Assembly: GCA_040401595.1 (NCBI GenBank)
Contig: JBBAOE010000027.1
Location: 1-36,305 of the forward strand
Direction: 5' to 3'
Source: RFPW01 sp040401595
GTDB taxonomy: Bacteria > Pseudomonadota > Gammaproteobacteria > Burkholderiales > Burkholderiaceae_E
Length of the DNA stretch: 36,305 nt
The first letter of the stretch is position 1, and each line of letters begins with the position of its first letter. The translations under genes and the position numbers were made by a program. Of the stretch, positions 21,361 to 29,355 are shown one piece after another. The notes beneath the pieces were generated by a model. It was not told the origin of the DNA, did no database searches, and worked only from the letters and a program-made list of their open reading frames with translations.

Positions 21361-22245
21361 ATGGATCTCCTCTATTTTCTGGACCTCACGCAGTCACTCA
21401 TTGACGGCGTTCTGTTCGGGGCAATCTATGCGCTGATCGGCATTGGCTTTACGCTCATCTTCGGGGTGATGCACAAGATCAACCTTTCCTATGCGGCAGC
21501 TTCGATCGGTGCGGCCTATCTGAGTCTAATTGTTGTTTCTGCCGTCCCCGCGCCACTCGTATACGTTGCTGCCGCACTGCTGGGTGGGGTTCTGGGCTGG
21601 CTCATCTATCTCATCTGCTTTCGCTTTCTGCCGCTCGACAACCCGCTGGCAAGCCTCATGTCGACCCTTGGGATGCTGCTGGCGATTGAAGAACTGATCT
21701 CGCACATCACCCGCGGGATGCCGCAAAATTTTCCCGCCTTATTCGCCAGCACCAGCATCGAGCTTGGCCAGTTTTTTATTCGTGGTGACCTGTTGTTTGT
21801 GTTTGTACTGGGCTGCGTTGCCATGGTGGCGCTGATGCAACTGCTCAAGCGTACGCGTCTTGGTCTGGCGACGCGGGCCGTCGCCCAGCAACCAGTGGCA
21901 GCGCAGTTGTGCGGTATGAGCGTCAACGCCACCAATGCAAGCACGTTTGTCATTGCCGGCTTGCTGGGGGGCATCGCGGGTGCAATGGCCGGCGCAGCCA
22001 TCGGCGTACTTTCCCCGTTGATGGCGCTGCCGCTGACGATCAAAGGCTTGGTTGTCACGGTGATTGGGGGGTTGGGAAGTATTCCGGGTGCGATCGTCGC
22101 TGGACTGATCGTGGGGGGGGCTGAGAACCTTTTCCAGTTTCTGCGCGGTGTCGGCGAGCGCGACATCTACGTCATGCTGATGCTGTTCGCGTTTCTTGTG
22201 TTCCGACCGGGCGGGCTGTTTGCCGCGCCGGGTGGTCGCGACTGA
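21361..22245 (+). CDS. LivH-type ABC permease, first copy
   Basis: This 294-residue inner-membrane permease of the branched-chain amino acid type has about eight hydrophobic segments. It shows the standard start (LDLTQSLIDGVLFGAIYALIGIGFTLIFGVMHKINLSYAA), the central RTRLGLATRAVAQQPVAAQLCGMSVN loop that meets the ATPases, and GGIAGAMAGAAIGVLSPLMALPLTIKGLVVTVIGGLGSIPGAIVAGL near the end. With the next gene it forms the first transmembrane pair. The ribosome binding site is weak. The 105-base gap after the binding protein gene may hold a stem that lets the binding protein be made in excess, but I see no strong hairpin there. Confidence 0.9.
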   Translation: MDLLYFLDLTQSLIDGVLFGAIYALIGIGFTLIFGVMHKINLSYAAASIGAAYLSLIVVSAVPAPLVYVAAALLGGVLGWLIYLICFRFLPLDNPLASLMSTLGMLLAIEELISHITRGMPQNFPALFASTSIELGQFFIRGDLLFVFVLGCVAMVALMQLLKRTRLGLATRAVAQQPVAAQLCGMSVNATNASTFVIAGLLGGIAGAMAGAAIGVLSPLMALPLTIKGLVVTVIGGLGSIPGAIVAGLIVGGAENLFQFLRGVGERDIYVMLMLFAFLVFRPGGLFAAPGGRD

Positions 22246-22265
22246 TCCGGCGCACATCTAGACCC

Positions 22266-23276
22266 ATGGACTTCTACCTCGGACTGGCTCAGGTCATTGG
22301 CATCCATACCCTGTTGGGACTGTCCGCATGGTGCGTCTTGCACACGGGCCAGGTCAGCATTGCACAGGGGGGGTTTTTCGCCATCGGCGCCTATGTCGCC
22401 GGCATGCTGACGTCGATGTGGGGCTGGCCACTCGCATTGGCGCTGGCCGTGGGGACGCTGGTCGCCGGGGCGGTGGCCGTCGCCGTCGGCTTTCCTGCGT
22501 TGCGGGTCAAAGGGCTGATGCTGGTCGTAGCCACAACCGCCTTTGCCGAGATCGTCCGGCTGTTTTTCTTTAACCTCAAATGGCGGGTACAGGCTGCAGA
22601 GGGGCTGGTCGGACCAGACGGGAGTCTCGGATTCGGCGGGATTCGTTACTTTCCGGCGAACGGATGGACGACGTTTGAAGTCAACATTCTCATCTGGTTG
22701 CTGGTGGCAGCGGTGATGCTGTTTCTCTGGTGGCTTGATCGGTCGCGCGTCGGCACCCTTTGGCGGGCTGTTGGTGAAGACGAACTGGCTGCGCAGAGCG
22801 CCGGAATCAATCTGACAGCGGCCAAGGTCTCAGCCTTTGGCATTGGCGGCTGCATCGCGGGGCTGGCGGGTGGCGTGTTTGCACATTACGCGACTCATAT
22901 CGAGCACAACAATTTCGGCATCCTGCTGGCGACGTTTGCGATTGCCTATCCCATCATCGGCGGGCTATCCAGCCTGGCGGGAACGCTGCTCGCCGTCATT
23001 TTTGTTCAGGGTTTCCTTCTGGAGGGCCTGCGCTTTCTGGGCGAATGGCGCAGCCTGCTGTTTGGGGCCCTGATCGTTGTGGTGATGCTGGTACGCCCGA
23101 GCGGTTTTTTGCGCCGCTCGCTTGGGCTCGGGCTCGGTCAAGTCCGTGGCGGCGGTGGGTCCACCGGTGGTCCCACCTCCGAAGGCGGTGGACCCGGCAA
23201 CAGCGGTGGCCCTGCGGAGCATGCAAAACCAGTGGCGCGTGGACAAGCGCAGTTGGGAGCGGCCCACCATGCTTGA
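22266..23276 (+). CDS. LivM-type ABC permease, first copy, with Gly-rich C-terminal tail
   Basis: This 336-residue permease pairs with the LivH copy upstream. It shows SAWCVLHTGQVSIAQGGFFAIGAYVAGML, GFPALRVKGLMLVVATTAFAEIVRLFFFN, DRSRVGTLWRAVGEDELAAQSAGINLTAAKV and the closing VVMLVRPSGFLRR. The last 51 residues are unusual: a low-complexity tail rich in Gly, Ser and Pro that ends in AAHHA, well beyond the point where LivM proteins usually stop. It would face the cytoplasm. The stop codon overlaps the next start within ATGCTTGA. Confidence 0.9.
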   Translation: MDFYLGLAQVIGIHTLLGLSAWCVLHTGQVSIAQGGFFAIGAYVAGMLTSMWGWPLALALAVGTLVAGAVAVAVGFPALRVKGLMLVVATTAFAEIVRLFFFNLKWRVQAAEGLVGPDGSLGFGGIRYFPANGWTTFEVNILIWLLVAAVMLFLWWLDRSRVGTLWRAVGEDELAAQSAGINLTAAKVSAFGIGGCIAGLAGGVFAHYATHIEHNNFGILLATFAIAYPIIGGLSSLAGTLLAVIFVQGFLLEGLRFLGEWRSLLFGALIVVVMLVRPSGFLRRSLGLGLGQVRGGGGSTGGPTSEGGGPGNSGGPAEHAKPVARGQAQLGAAHHA

Positions 23277-24036
23277 ATTACAAAATCTCAGTCGCCACTT
23301 CGGGGGGGTCAAAGCGGTTGACCAACTTGATCTGGATGTTCGGCGGGGGGAGATCCTCGGCCTGATCGGGCCGAACGGTTCGGGTAAAAGCACCACGGTC
23401 AACCTCATCACTGGGGTCTATCGACCGACCAACGGGACGTTGCGCTTCAAGGGGCAGGATATTTCTCAGTTGGAACCGCACCAGCGTACCGAACTGGGCA
23501 TCGCCAGGACGTTCCAAAATATAAGACTGTTTGGGCATCTGACCGTTTGGCAAAACCTGTGGGCTGCGCGGGTCGTTCGTGAATCTGGGTGGATTGGCTT
23601 TCGCGAGCGTTGGCTGTCTGGCGCGCGTGCGGCACGAGAGCAGGCCGAGGAGCTGCTGGTCTTTGGCGATCTGGCGCATAAACGGGATTTGCTCGCCGGA
23701 AACCTCGCGTTCGGCGAACAGCGTCGCCTCGAGCTAATCCGGGCAGCCGCTTCGGGTGCGGAACTGTTGCTTCTGGACGAACCCGCAGCGGGAATGAATG
23801 CCGAGGAGATTCAAGACCTCGACAATCGCATTCGAAGCCTTCGCGACCAGGGACGTACGATTTTGCTCATTGAGCATCACATGGAACTCGTGATGGAAGT
23901 GTGCGACCGTGTTGCCGTACTGAATTTTGGTCGCAAGATTGCCGAAGGCACGCCGGCGCAGGTCCAGCGTGATCAGCAGGTGCGCGCTGCTTACCTCGGG
24001 GCCGATGATCAGGTGGGTGCGGACCTCCATGCTTGA
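23269..24036 (+). CDS. LivG-type ABC ATPase
   Basis: This 255-residue ATPase shows Walker A (GPNGSGKST), Q-loop region (GIARTFQNIRLF), the LivG-type signature (LAFGEQRRLEL), Walker B (LLLLDEPAAGM) and switch His (LIEHHMELVM). I chose ATG 23269 because the protein then begins MLELQNLSRHFGG as family members do, with GGGAG upstream; the frame is open further upstream but only through antisense of the Gly-rich livM tail. The start overlaps the livM stop by 8 bases. It powers uptake with the LivF-type partner, and probably serves both permease pairs. Confidence 0.93.
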   Translation: MLELQNLSRHFGGVKAVDQLDLDVRRGEILGLIGPNGSGKSTTVNLITGVYRPTNGTLRFKGQDISQLEPHQRTELGIARTFQNIRLFGHLTVWQNLWAARVVRESGWIGFRERWLSGARAAREQAEELLVFGDLAHKRDLLAGNLAFGEQRRLELIRAAASGAELLLLDEPAAGMNAEEIQDLDNRIRSLRDQGRTILLIEHHMELVMEVCDRVAVLNFGRKIAEGTPAQVQRDQQVRAAYLGADDQVGADLHA

Positions 24037-24757
24037 GATCCAGGAACTGGCGACCGCCTACGGAAAAATTGAAGCCCTCAAGGGCGTTTCGCTTTCTGCC
24101 AAAGCGGGACAGGTCACGTGTTTGCTGGGACCCAATGGTGCAGGGAAGTCGACGCTGATGCTGACCCTGGCCGGGATTCTGAAACCCCAGCGGGGCTCGG
24201 TGAAGTTTGAGGGCGAAGAACTGGTCGGCCGGGCGCCTGCGCAGATCGTCGCGCGGGGTCTGGCGCTGGTACCCGAGAACCGACTGGTATTCCCGGCGTT
24301 GACCGTGCGGGAAAACCTCATGGCAGGGGCCTACAAACGGCGCGATATGGCCGGTATACGCAGCGACATCGATGCGATGTTCGTACGTTTTCCTCGGCTT
24401 AAGGAGCGGATCGAACAATTGGCTGGGACCCTGTCAGGCGGTGAGCAACAGATGCTGGCCGTTGCACGGGCTCTGATGTCTCGTCCGCGTCTGCTGCTCA
24501 TGGATGAGCCCTCAGTCGGCCTCGCACCGATGGTGGTGGCTGAAATTTTTTCCATCATCCGGCAACTGCACCAAGAGGGCGTGAGTCTGTTTATCGTCGA
24601 ACAGAACGCGCACATGGCGTTGAAGGTCGCGCAGCACTTTTATCTGATGGAGCAGGGGCGTGTGAGCTTCTCGGGCAGCCCGGGAGAGATGGCCGATGAC
24701 GATCTGATTCAGCGTGCTTACCTGGGCCAGCAGCGTCCGCAGACCGTCCAGTCATGA
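24029..24757 (+). CDS. LivF-type ABC ATPase
   Basis: This 242-residue ATPase shows Walker A (GPNGAGKST), QRGSVKFEGEELVGRAPAQIVARGLALVPENRLVFPALTV in the LivF pattern, signature LSGGEQQMLAVARALM, Walker B (LLLMDEPSVGLAP) and a C-terminal EQNAHMALKVAQHFYLMEQGRV. It starts at ATG 24029, overlapping the livG stop by 8 bases in the same ATGCTTGA pattern as the previous junction. It ends in an ATGA overlap with the second LivH gene. It forms the ATPase heterodimer with the previous product. Confidence 0.93.
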   Translation: MLEIQELATAYGKIEALKGVSLSAKAGQVTCLLGPNGAGKSTLMLTLAGILKPQRGSVKFEGEELVGRAPAQIVARGLALVPENRLVFPALTVRENLMAGAYKRRDMAGIRSDIDAMFVRFPRLKERIEQLAGTLSGGEQQMLAVARALMSRPRLLLMDEPSVGLAPMVVAEIFSIIRQLHQEGVSLFIVEQNAHMALKVAQHFYLMEQGRVSFSGSPGEMADDDLIQRAYLGQQRPQTVQS

Positions 24758-25680
24758 TGGATCTGTTGCAGCTCGTTGTGGATGGGTTGATTGATGGTGG
24801 GGCCTATGCGTTGATCGGTCTTGGACTGTCGCTGACGTTTGGCAGCCTGCGCCGTCTCAACCTAGCCTATGGCGCTACGGCGATGCTGGCCGCCTATCTT
24901 GGTGCCTGGCTTTATGCGACCCAGCAGGCCCCGGCCTGGCTCGTGGCGGTCACCATGATCGTTGCCGCGACGCTGATTGGGTGGTACGTCGAACGCCTGT
25001 GTTTTGCCGGTATCGGGCAAGACGCGACGCAGGCCCGCGGTGCGCCGGTTGCGGGTGCGGATGGTCGTGAGGTTGTGGCCCTGGCGTCCAGCTTTGCAAT
25101 CTGGATGCAACTCGAGCAGCTCGCCGTCAACCTGCTGCCACGGCATTTGAATGCCTTTCCATCGCTGGCGGTAGCACAGGACTGGCAGCTTGGTGAGTTG
25201 ATGATTCGACCGGACCGGCTGGGGCTGGCCGTCATGGCAGCCGCGCTGACGCTGGGACTGGCAGCCTGGTTGGAGCGGAGCCGCATGGGCTTGTCCTGGC
25301 GCGCAAGCGCAGATCATCGGATTGCAGCGCATCTCGTGGGGATGCCCGTCGAGCGTCTCCAAACGCTGGGGTTTGCTGCGGCCTGCGCGCTTTCGGGATT
25401 GGCGGCCTTTTCGATCTTGTCTCTGGATGGCCAGGTCACGCCCATGTTCGGGATGTGGGCCCTGCTCAAGGGACTGGTGGCTGCGATGCTGGGCGGGCTG
25501 GGTTCGGTGCGGGGCGTGCTTTGGGGCGGGTTGCTGCTCGGTCTGGTGGAATCCCTTGCGCAGGCATCGTTTGGTGCGCAGGGTCGTGAGTTCGCCTCCT
25601 ATGCGCTGCTCTTTGTGGTGCTGGTTGCGCCATGGCAGCGCAGCCGCGAACGGTTTCTGGCCACAGCAGTGCCTGGGTGA
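24754..25680 (+). CDS. LivH-type ABC permease, second copy
   Basis: This 308-residue permease begins MMDLLQLVVDGLIDGGAYALIGLGLSLTFGSLRRLNLAYGA, the LivH start, and has the RSRMGLSWRASADHRIAAHLVGMPVERL loop and the GMWALLKGLVAAMLGGLGSVRGVLWGGLLLGLVES segment. It is clearly diverged from the copy at 21361 and is not a recent duplication. An extra stretch (IGQDATQARGAPVAGADGREVVALASS) lies between the second and third membrane blocks. Its start overlaps the livF stop by 4 bases, so it is made as part of the same transcript. Confidence 0.88.
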   Translation: MMDLLQLVVDGLIDGGAYALIGLGLSLTFGSLRRLNLAYGATAMLAAYLGAWLYATQQAPAWLVAVTMIVAATLIGWYVERLCFAGIGQDATQARGAPVAGADGREVVALASSFAIWMQLEQLAVNLLPRHLNAFPSLAVAQDWQLGELMIRPDRLGLAVMAAALTLGLAAWLERSRMGLSWRASADHRIAAHLVGMPVERLQTLGFAAACALSGLAAFSILSLDGQVTPMFGMWALLKGLVAAMLGGLGSVRGVLWGGLLLGLVESLAQASFGAQGREFASYALLFVVLVAPWQRSRERFLATAVPG

Positions 25681-26591
25681 ACGAGGCGGTGGGCCAGCAC
25701 CTCATCGGGTTGTCGAGCGACATGGCCATCATGTCGTTGCTGGCGCTCTCGGCCTATGTTCTGCTTTTGGTCGGACGCGTTTCGTTTGGCCAGCAAGCCT
25801 TTTTCGGTCTGGGTGCCTATGCGTCGGGCATCCTGTCGGTCATGTTTCATGCGCCATTGTGGCTGGCGCTGGGATTTGGGATGGCTTTTGGTGCCCTCTG
25901 TTCGTGGTTGCTCGCGATGCCCACCATGCCGCTGTCGGGGCTGCAGTACGCAGTGGCCACACTTGCGTTTGGCGAAATGGCACGGATCGTCCTGAGTGGA
26001 TGGCAATGGCAGGTGTTAAGCCCTGATGGCCCGGTCGGACCGGCTGGCATCGAGGGGTTTCGCGACATTCGCTGGTTGCTGGAACATGACATCACGCCCG
26101 CGCATTTTCTGGGCATGACCCTCGCCATCCTGGCGTTGGTGCTGGTGGTTCTGATGCGCACTGAGCGCACTCGCCTGGGTGTTGCGCTGCGGATGACGGG
26201 ACAGGATGACACGCTTGCCGCAACGCAGGGCATTGATGTGAGCCAGGTGCGCTTGTTTGCGGCGGCGGTTGCCGGCGCGCTGGCAGCACTGGGTGGCGGA
26301 CTCTATGCCCACCGAACGACGTATATCGAACCCGCGCTCTTTGATCCGATGCTGGGTGTGCATGCCGTCGGGTATGCCCTGCTCGGAGGGCTGGGTACTG
26401 CGCTGGGGCCTTTGGTCGGCGTGATCTTCGATCTCGGGTTGCTGGATGCCACGCATCTGTTTTCCGGCTGGCGCATGGTGGTCTTCGGCGGCCTGCTCGC
26501 GCTGTTCCTGCGCTGGCGCCCGCGCGGACTGCTCGATGAACAGCTGGTGCATCGGTTATCGCAGATCCTCAACTGGAAGGCACGGGCATGA
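25677..26591 (+). CDS. LivM-type ABC permease, second copy
   Basis: This permease of about 304 residues shows LLLVGRVSFGQQAFFGLGAYASGILS, AMPTMPLSGLQYAVATLAFGEMARIVL, ERTRLGVALRMTGQDDTLAATQGIDVSQVRLF and GGLLALFLRWRPRGLLDEQ. I chose GTG 25677, which overlaps the previous stop as GTGA; an ATG at 25632 would overlap by 49 bases. Neither has a clear ribosome binding site. It completes a second transmembrane pair in an operon with only one ATPase pair. It ends in an ATGA overlap with the next gene. Confidence 0.87.
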   Translation: MNEAVGQHLIGLSSDMAIMSLLALSAYVLLLVGRVSFGQQAFFGLGAYASGILSVMFHAPLWLALGFGMAFGALCSWLLAMPTMPLSGLQYAVATLAFGEMARIVLSGWQWQVLSPDGPVGPAGIEGFRDIRWLLEHDITPAHFLGMTLAILALVLVVLMRTERTRLGVALRMTGQDDTLAATQGIDVSQVRLFAAAVAGALAALGGGLYAHRTTYIEPALFDPMLGVHAVGYALLGGLGTALGPLVGVIFDLGLLDATHLFSGWRMVVFGGLLALFLRWRPRGLLDEQLVHRLSQILNWKARA

Positions 26592-27070
26592 CCTTATCTT
26601 CACACCCTCGCATTCGGCTTCTGATGCTTGCGGGCGTCGTCGCGATCCTGCTTGGCCCCCGCCTTGGGCACGCGAGCGAGCGACCGCAGGTCGGTCTGCA
26701 GTGCATGTCCTACGGAACGGGTCCGATGCTCGAATGCCTGATCGATCTCAAACGCAAAGACGGTACACCGATCGAACAGGCACAGATCAATCTGGGCGCG
26801 CTGATGCCGTCTATGCCTATGGCCCACACCATCAAACCCGTGCGGGTCGCACCGACGGGCAAGCCGGGGGAATACCAGGGAACCTTGACGCTCGAGATGC
26901 TGGGGGTCTGGTCGATCGATATCGACATTGTGGCGCCCGTGCGCGACAAGGTTTCGCGCAATCTCATGGTCAACGAGTGCAAGAGGGATCTGCGCTGCGC
27001 GGCCACGCTGGCCAAACCCGGCGACAAAGGCCCCGACCATCGCCCGGCCAAGGGCCATGGTGGGCATTGA
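26588..27070 (+). CDS. Small secreted protein with YtkA/FixH-like domain
   Basis: This 160-residue protein has an N-terminal signal peptide (hydrophobic LLMLAGVVAILLGPRLGHAS). The middle resembles the YtkA/FixH-like domain, with a Met/His cluster LMPSMPMAHTIKPVRVAPTGKPGEYQGTLTLEMLGVWSIDIDI. Met73, Met76, Met78 and His80 could bind a metal such as copper. It has four Cys (39, 50, 131, 137) that could form two disulfides, and a His-rich tail ending KGHGGH. It overlaps the preceding permease gene by 4 bases, which ties it to the transporter operon. FixH-like proteins are usually linked to copper and oxidase assembly, so its role here is unclear. Confidence 0.7.
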   Translation: MTLSSHPRIRLLMLAGVVAILLGPRLGHASERPQVGLQCMSYGTGPMLECLIDLKRKDGTPIEQAQINLGALMPSMPMAHTIKPVRVAPTGKPGEYQGTLTLEMLGVWSIDIDIVAPVRDKVSRNLMVNECKRDLRCAATLAKPGDKGPDHRPAKGHGGH

Positions 27071-27098
27071 ACTGCATTTGCTCAACCAGGAAACCGAT

Positions 27099-27857
27099 AT
27101 GAGCGCTCAGAATCTTCTCCCGGGCCAAACCATCATCGTCACCGGCGCAGCCACTGGCATCGGTCAGGCGTTTGCTCTGGGTGCTGCCGCCCAGGGGGCC
27201 CACGTGGTCGTCGCGGATATGCATGGCAGCGATGAAACCATGGACCGGATTGGCCAGATCGGCGGCGCTGCCACCGCGGTACGAGTCGATGTCAGCGACG
27301 ACAGTTCGGTAAAGGCCATGGCGCAGGCTGCACTCAAAGCGACTGGGCGTATTGACGGACTGATCAATAACGCAGCCTATTTTCGTGAGGTCACGCTGAC
27401 GCCCTTTGAAGAACTGGATCCCGCACAGTGGGATCGGATCTTTCAAGTCAACGTCAAGGGGGTATGGCTGTGCAGCAAAGCGGTTATGCCTGCGATGCGC
27501 GAGCGCAAAAGTGGATCCATTGTGAACATCGCCTCAGTGGTGGCGGTGGCTGGACAACCGGGCTACTTGCATTACGTCGCGACCAAGGGCGCGGTCCTTT
27601 CGATGACCAAAGGCCTGGCCAAGGAGTGTGGCAAGGATGGCGTGCGCTGCAACGTGATCGCGCCGGGCTTCGTCATCACCGATGCCACGCGCAATCGCCC
27701 GATCGAATGGCAGCAAAGTTTTCTGAAAGCGCGCGCGCTGTCCCGTGAGCAAAAACCCGACGATCTGGTGGGCACTGCGCTTTACCTGCTGTCCGACCTG
27801 GCTGGCTTCGTCTCTGGGCAGACCATCGTCGTCGACGGTGGACACATTATGTACTGA
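27099..27857 (+). CDS. Short-chain dehydrogenase/reductase (SDR)
   Basis: This 252-residue classical SDR shows the NAD(P)-binding TGAATGIGQAFA glycine motif, an acidic VVADMHG at the end of strand 2 that favours NAD, the NNAAY structural motif, and the Ser/Tyr-x-x-x-Lys active site in NIASVVAVAGQPGYLHYVATKGAV. The C-terminus (GFVSGQTIVVDGGHIMY) is typical. I chose ATG 27099 because AGGAAA lies just upstream and the protein then begins as the family does. It follows the YtkA-like gene by 28 bases and probably belongs to the same transcript, oxidising or reducing a product of the imported compound. Confidence 0.92.
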   Translation: MSAQNLLPGQTIIVTGAATGIGQAFALGAAAQGAHVVVADMHGSDETMDRIGQIGGAATAVRVDVSDDSSVKAMAQAALKATGRIDGLINNAAYFREVTLTPFEELDPAQWDRIFQVNVKGVWLCSKAVMPAMRERKSGSIVNIASVVAVAGQPGYLHYVATKGAVLSMTKGLAKECGKDGVRCNVIAPGFVITDATRNRPIEWQQSFLKARALSREQKPDDLVGTALYLLSDLAGFVSGQTIVVDGGHIMY

Positions 27858-27876
27858 ACCGCACTTCGTTCGACCG

Positions 27877-27942
27877 AATTATTTTAATTTTTAATAATTA
27901 TATAAATTTCAATAAACGTTTAGATTCATGAGGAAGGGCATC
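27877..27942 (+). promoter_or_regulatory. AT-rich promoter-like segment before the first GST gene
   Basis: The stretch from 27877 to about 27926 is nearly all A and T within otherwise GC-rich DNA. It includes a 7-bp inverted repeat (AATTATT at 27877-27883, AATAATT at 27893-27899) and TATAAATTTC at 27901. It separates the SDR gene from the GST gene and probably holds a promoter that can be upstream-element or silencer bound. Confidence 0.5.
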
Positions 27943-28881
27943 ATGACAGCGCCGATTCTGCACCACTATGCCTTCTCGCCTTTTGCAGAGAAAGTGCGAA
28001 CGGTTTTGGGTTTCAAGGGCATCTCATGGCGTTCGGTGGATATTCCTGGGCTACCCCCGCGTCCCTTGCTCAGTCGTCTGACTGGGGGCTATCGGCGGGT
28101 TCCGGTGATGCAAATTGGTGCTGATATCTATTGTGATACCAATCTCATCCTACCGACGCTGGAGCGGCTCTTCCCCGGCACTGCGTCGCTCTATCCGGCC
28201 AATGCTGAGGGTTCCACGCTGGGACTAGCGCAGGGTTTGGGGTTTGCGTGGGAACGTCAGATGTGGATCCCGACGATCGGCGTTCTCGTCCACTACATCG
28301 GTGAGCACATCTCACCCGAGTTCATTCAGGACCGAAAAGAGGGCTATCTCGGCATTGATATTTCGCAGGCTGCGATGGCGCCTCAGCTCGAGCAGCATGT
28401 GCAGTTTCTATCAGCTCAGTACGCTTGGCTGTGCCGCGCCCTCAAGGGCCGTGACTATTTGTTTGGTGACGCCTTGAGTGCAGCCGATCTGGCCTGCTGG
28501 CAAACCACCTGGCTTTTGCGCAAGAATTGCCCGCCAGCGGTCGATCGTTTGCTCGGGTTGTCTGCTCTGGTCGGTTGGTACGACCGAATCTGTGCAGTGG
28601 GACATGGCTTATTCGAGCCAATGACGTCCGAAGAAGCGTTCGAAGAGGCTCGCGCCGCGACCCCGGTCCCGGTAACGCATCTGCACGCCGAAACTGACTC
28701 TGACCAACTCAAGCCAGGTTGCTGGGTAACCGTCACTCCCGACGATAACGCGCGGGTACCGGTCGCGGGAGAGTTAGTTGCCGCCGACGGGGACGAGGTC
28801 GTTGTCCGTCTGCGGGACCCTCAAGCAGGGGAACTCCACGTGCATTTCCCGCGTATCGGGTTTGAAGTGATGGCTGCCTGA
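27943..28881 (+). CDS. Glutathione S-transferase family protein with C-terminal extension
   Basis: The N-terminal thioredoxin-like domain reads HHYAFSPFAEKVRTVLGFKG, with Ser-Pro-Phe at the usual catalytic place, then YRRVPVMQIGADIYCDTNLILPTLERL, where Val-Pro is the conserved cis-proline. A helical GST C-terminal domain follows. After about residue 225 comes an extra 80-residue stretch with beta-strand character (CWVTVTPDDNARVPVAGELV, DEVVVRLRDPQAGELHVHFPRIGF) that is not part of the GST fold. I chose ATG 27943 with GAGGAAGGG upstream over ATG 27928. It may join glutathione to, or remove it from, a small catabolic intermediate. Confidence 0.87.
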   Translation: MTAPILHHYAFSPFAEKVRTVLGFKGISWRSVDIPGLPPRPLLSRLTGGYRRVPVMQIGADIYCDTNLILPTLERLFPGTASLYPANAEGSTLGLAQGLGFAWERQMWIPTIGVLVHYIGEHISPEFIQDRKEGYLGIDISQAAMAPQLEQHVQFLSAQYAWLCRALKGRDYLFGDALSAADLACWQTTWLLRKNCPPAVDRLLGLSALVGWYDRICAVGHGLFEPMTSEEAFEEARAATPVPVTHLHAETDSDQLKPGCWVTVTPDDNARVPVAGELVAADGDEVVVRLRDPQAGELHVHFPRIGFEVMAA

Positions 28882-28928
28882 CGCGGTGTTTTTGCTCTTC
28901 AACTCCTTCTCATTTTTCTGAAGTCCAG

Positions 28929-29345
28929 ATGAACACACTTGAAGCCAACAAACAACTATGCCGGGATTACTTTCAGGCATTTCTGAAACGAGATACTGAC
29001 TGGATGAAGCGCCATATCGCCCCGGACTTTGTTCGGCACGACCCTGGGCTGCCCTTTGAAGTGCGGGGACCGGAGGGTGTCGCTCAACTCCATGACGCGC
29101 TTCTGCCCGCGTTTCGAGACATGCAGTTGCCCCTCGAAGACTTTGTGGCCGAAGGAGAGAAAGTGCTGGTTCGACTGCGGGTGCAAGCCACCCATACCGG
29201 TGCCTTCGGTGAAATGGCACCGACAGGACGAAGGATCGATATCGGTGTGCTCGACCTTTTCCAGATCCGCGACGGCGTCCTGATCGAACATTGGGCCTTG
29301 CTGGACAATCTGGGTATGCTCAAGCAACTCGGCGCAACTGCCTGA
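28929..29345 (+). CDS. SnoaL-like polyketide cyclase/ester cyclase-family protein (NTF2 fold)
   Basis: This 138-residue protein shows the SnoaL-like pattern: NKQLCRDYFQAFLKRDTDWMKRHIAPDFVRHDP, GPEGVAQLHDALLPAFRDMQLPLEDFVAEGEKVLVRLRVQATHTGAF, and GRRIDIGVLDLFQIRDGVLIEHWALLDNLGMLKQLG. Proteins of this fold act as small isomerases, cyclases or hydrolases, with a His and Asp in the pocket. It lies between two GST genes on the same strand (47-base and 10-base gaps), so it likely acts in the same pathway. The reaction is unknown. Confidence 0.88.
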   Translation: MNTLEANKQLCRDYFQAFLKRDTDWMKRHIAPDFVRHDPGLPFEVRGPEGVAQLHDALLPAFRDMQLPLEDFVAEGEKVLVRLRVQATHTGAFGEMAPTGRRIDIGVLDLFQIRDGVLIEHWALLDNLGMLKQLGATA

Positions 29346-29355
29346 GGAGCAAGAG

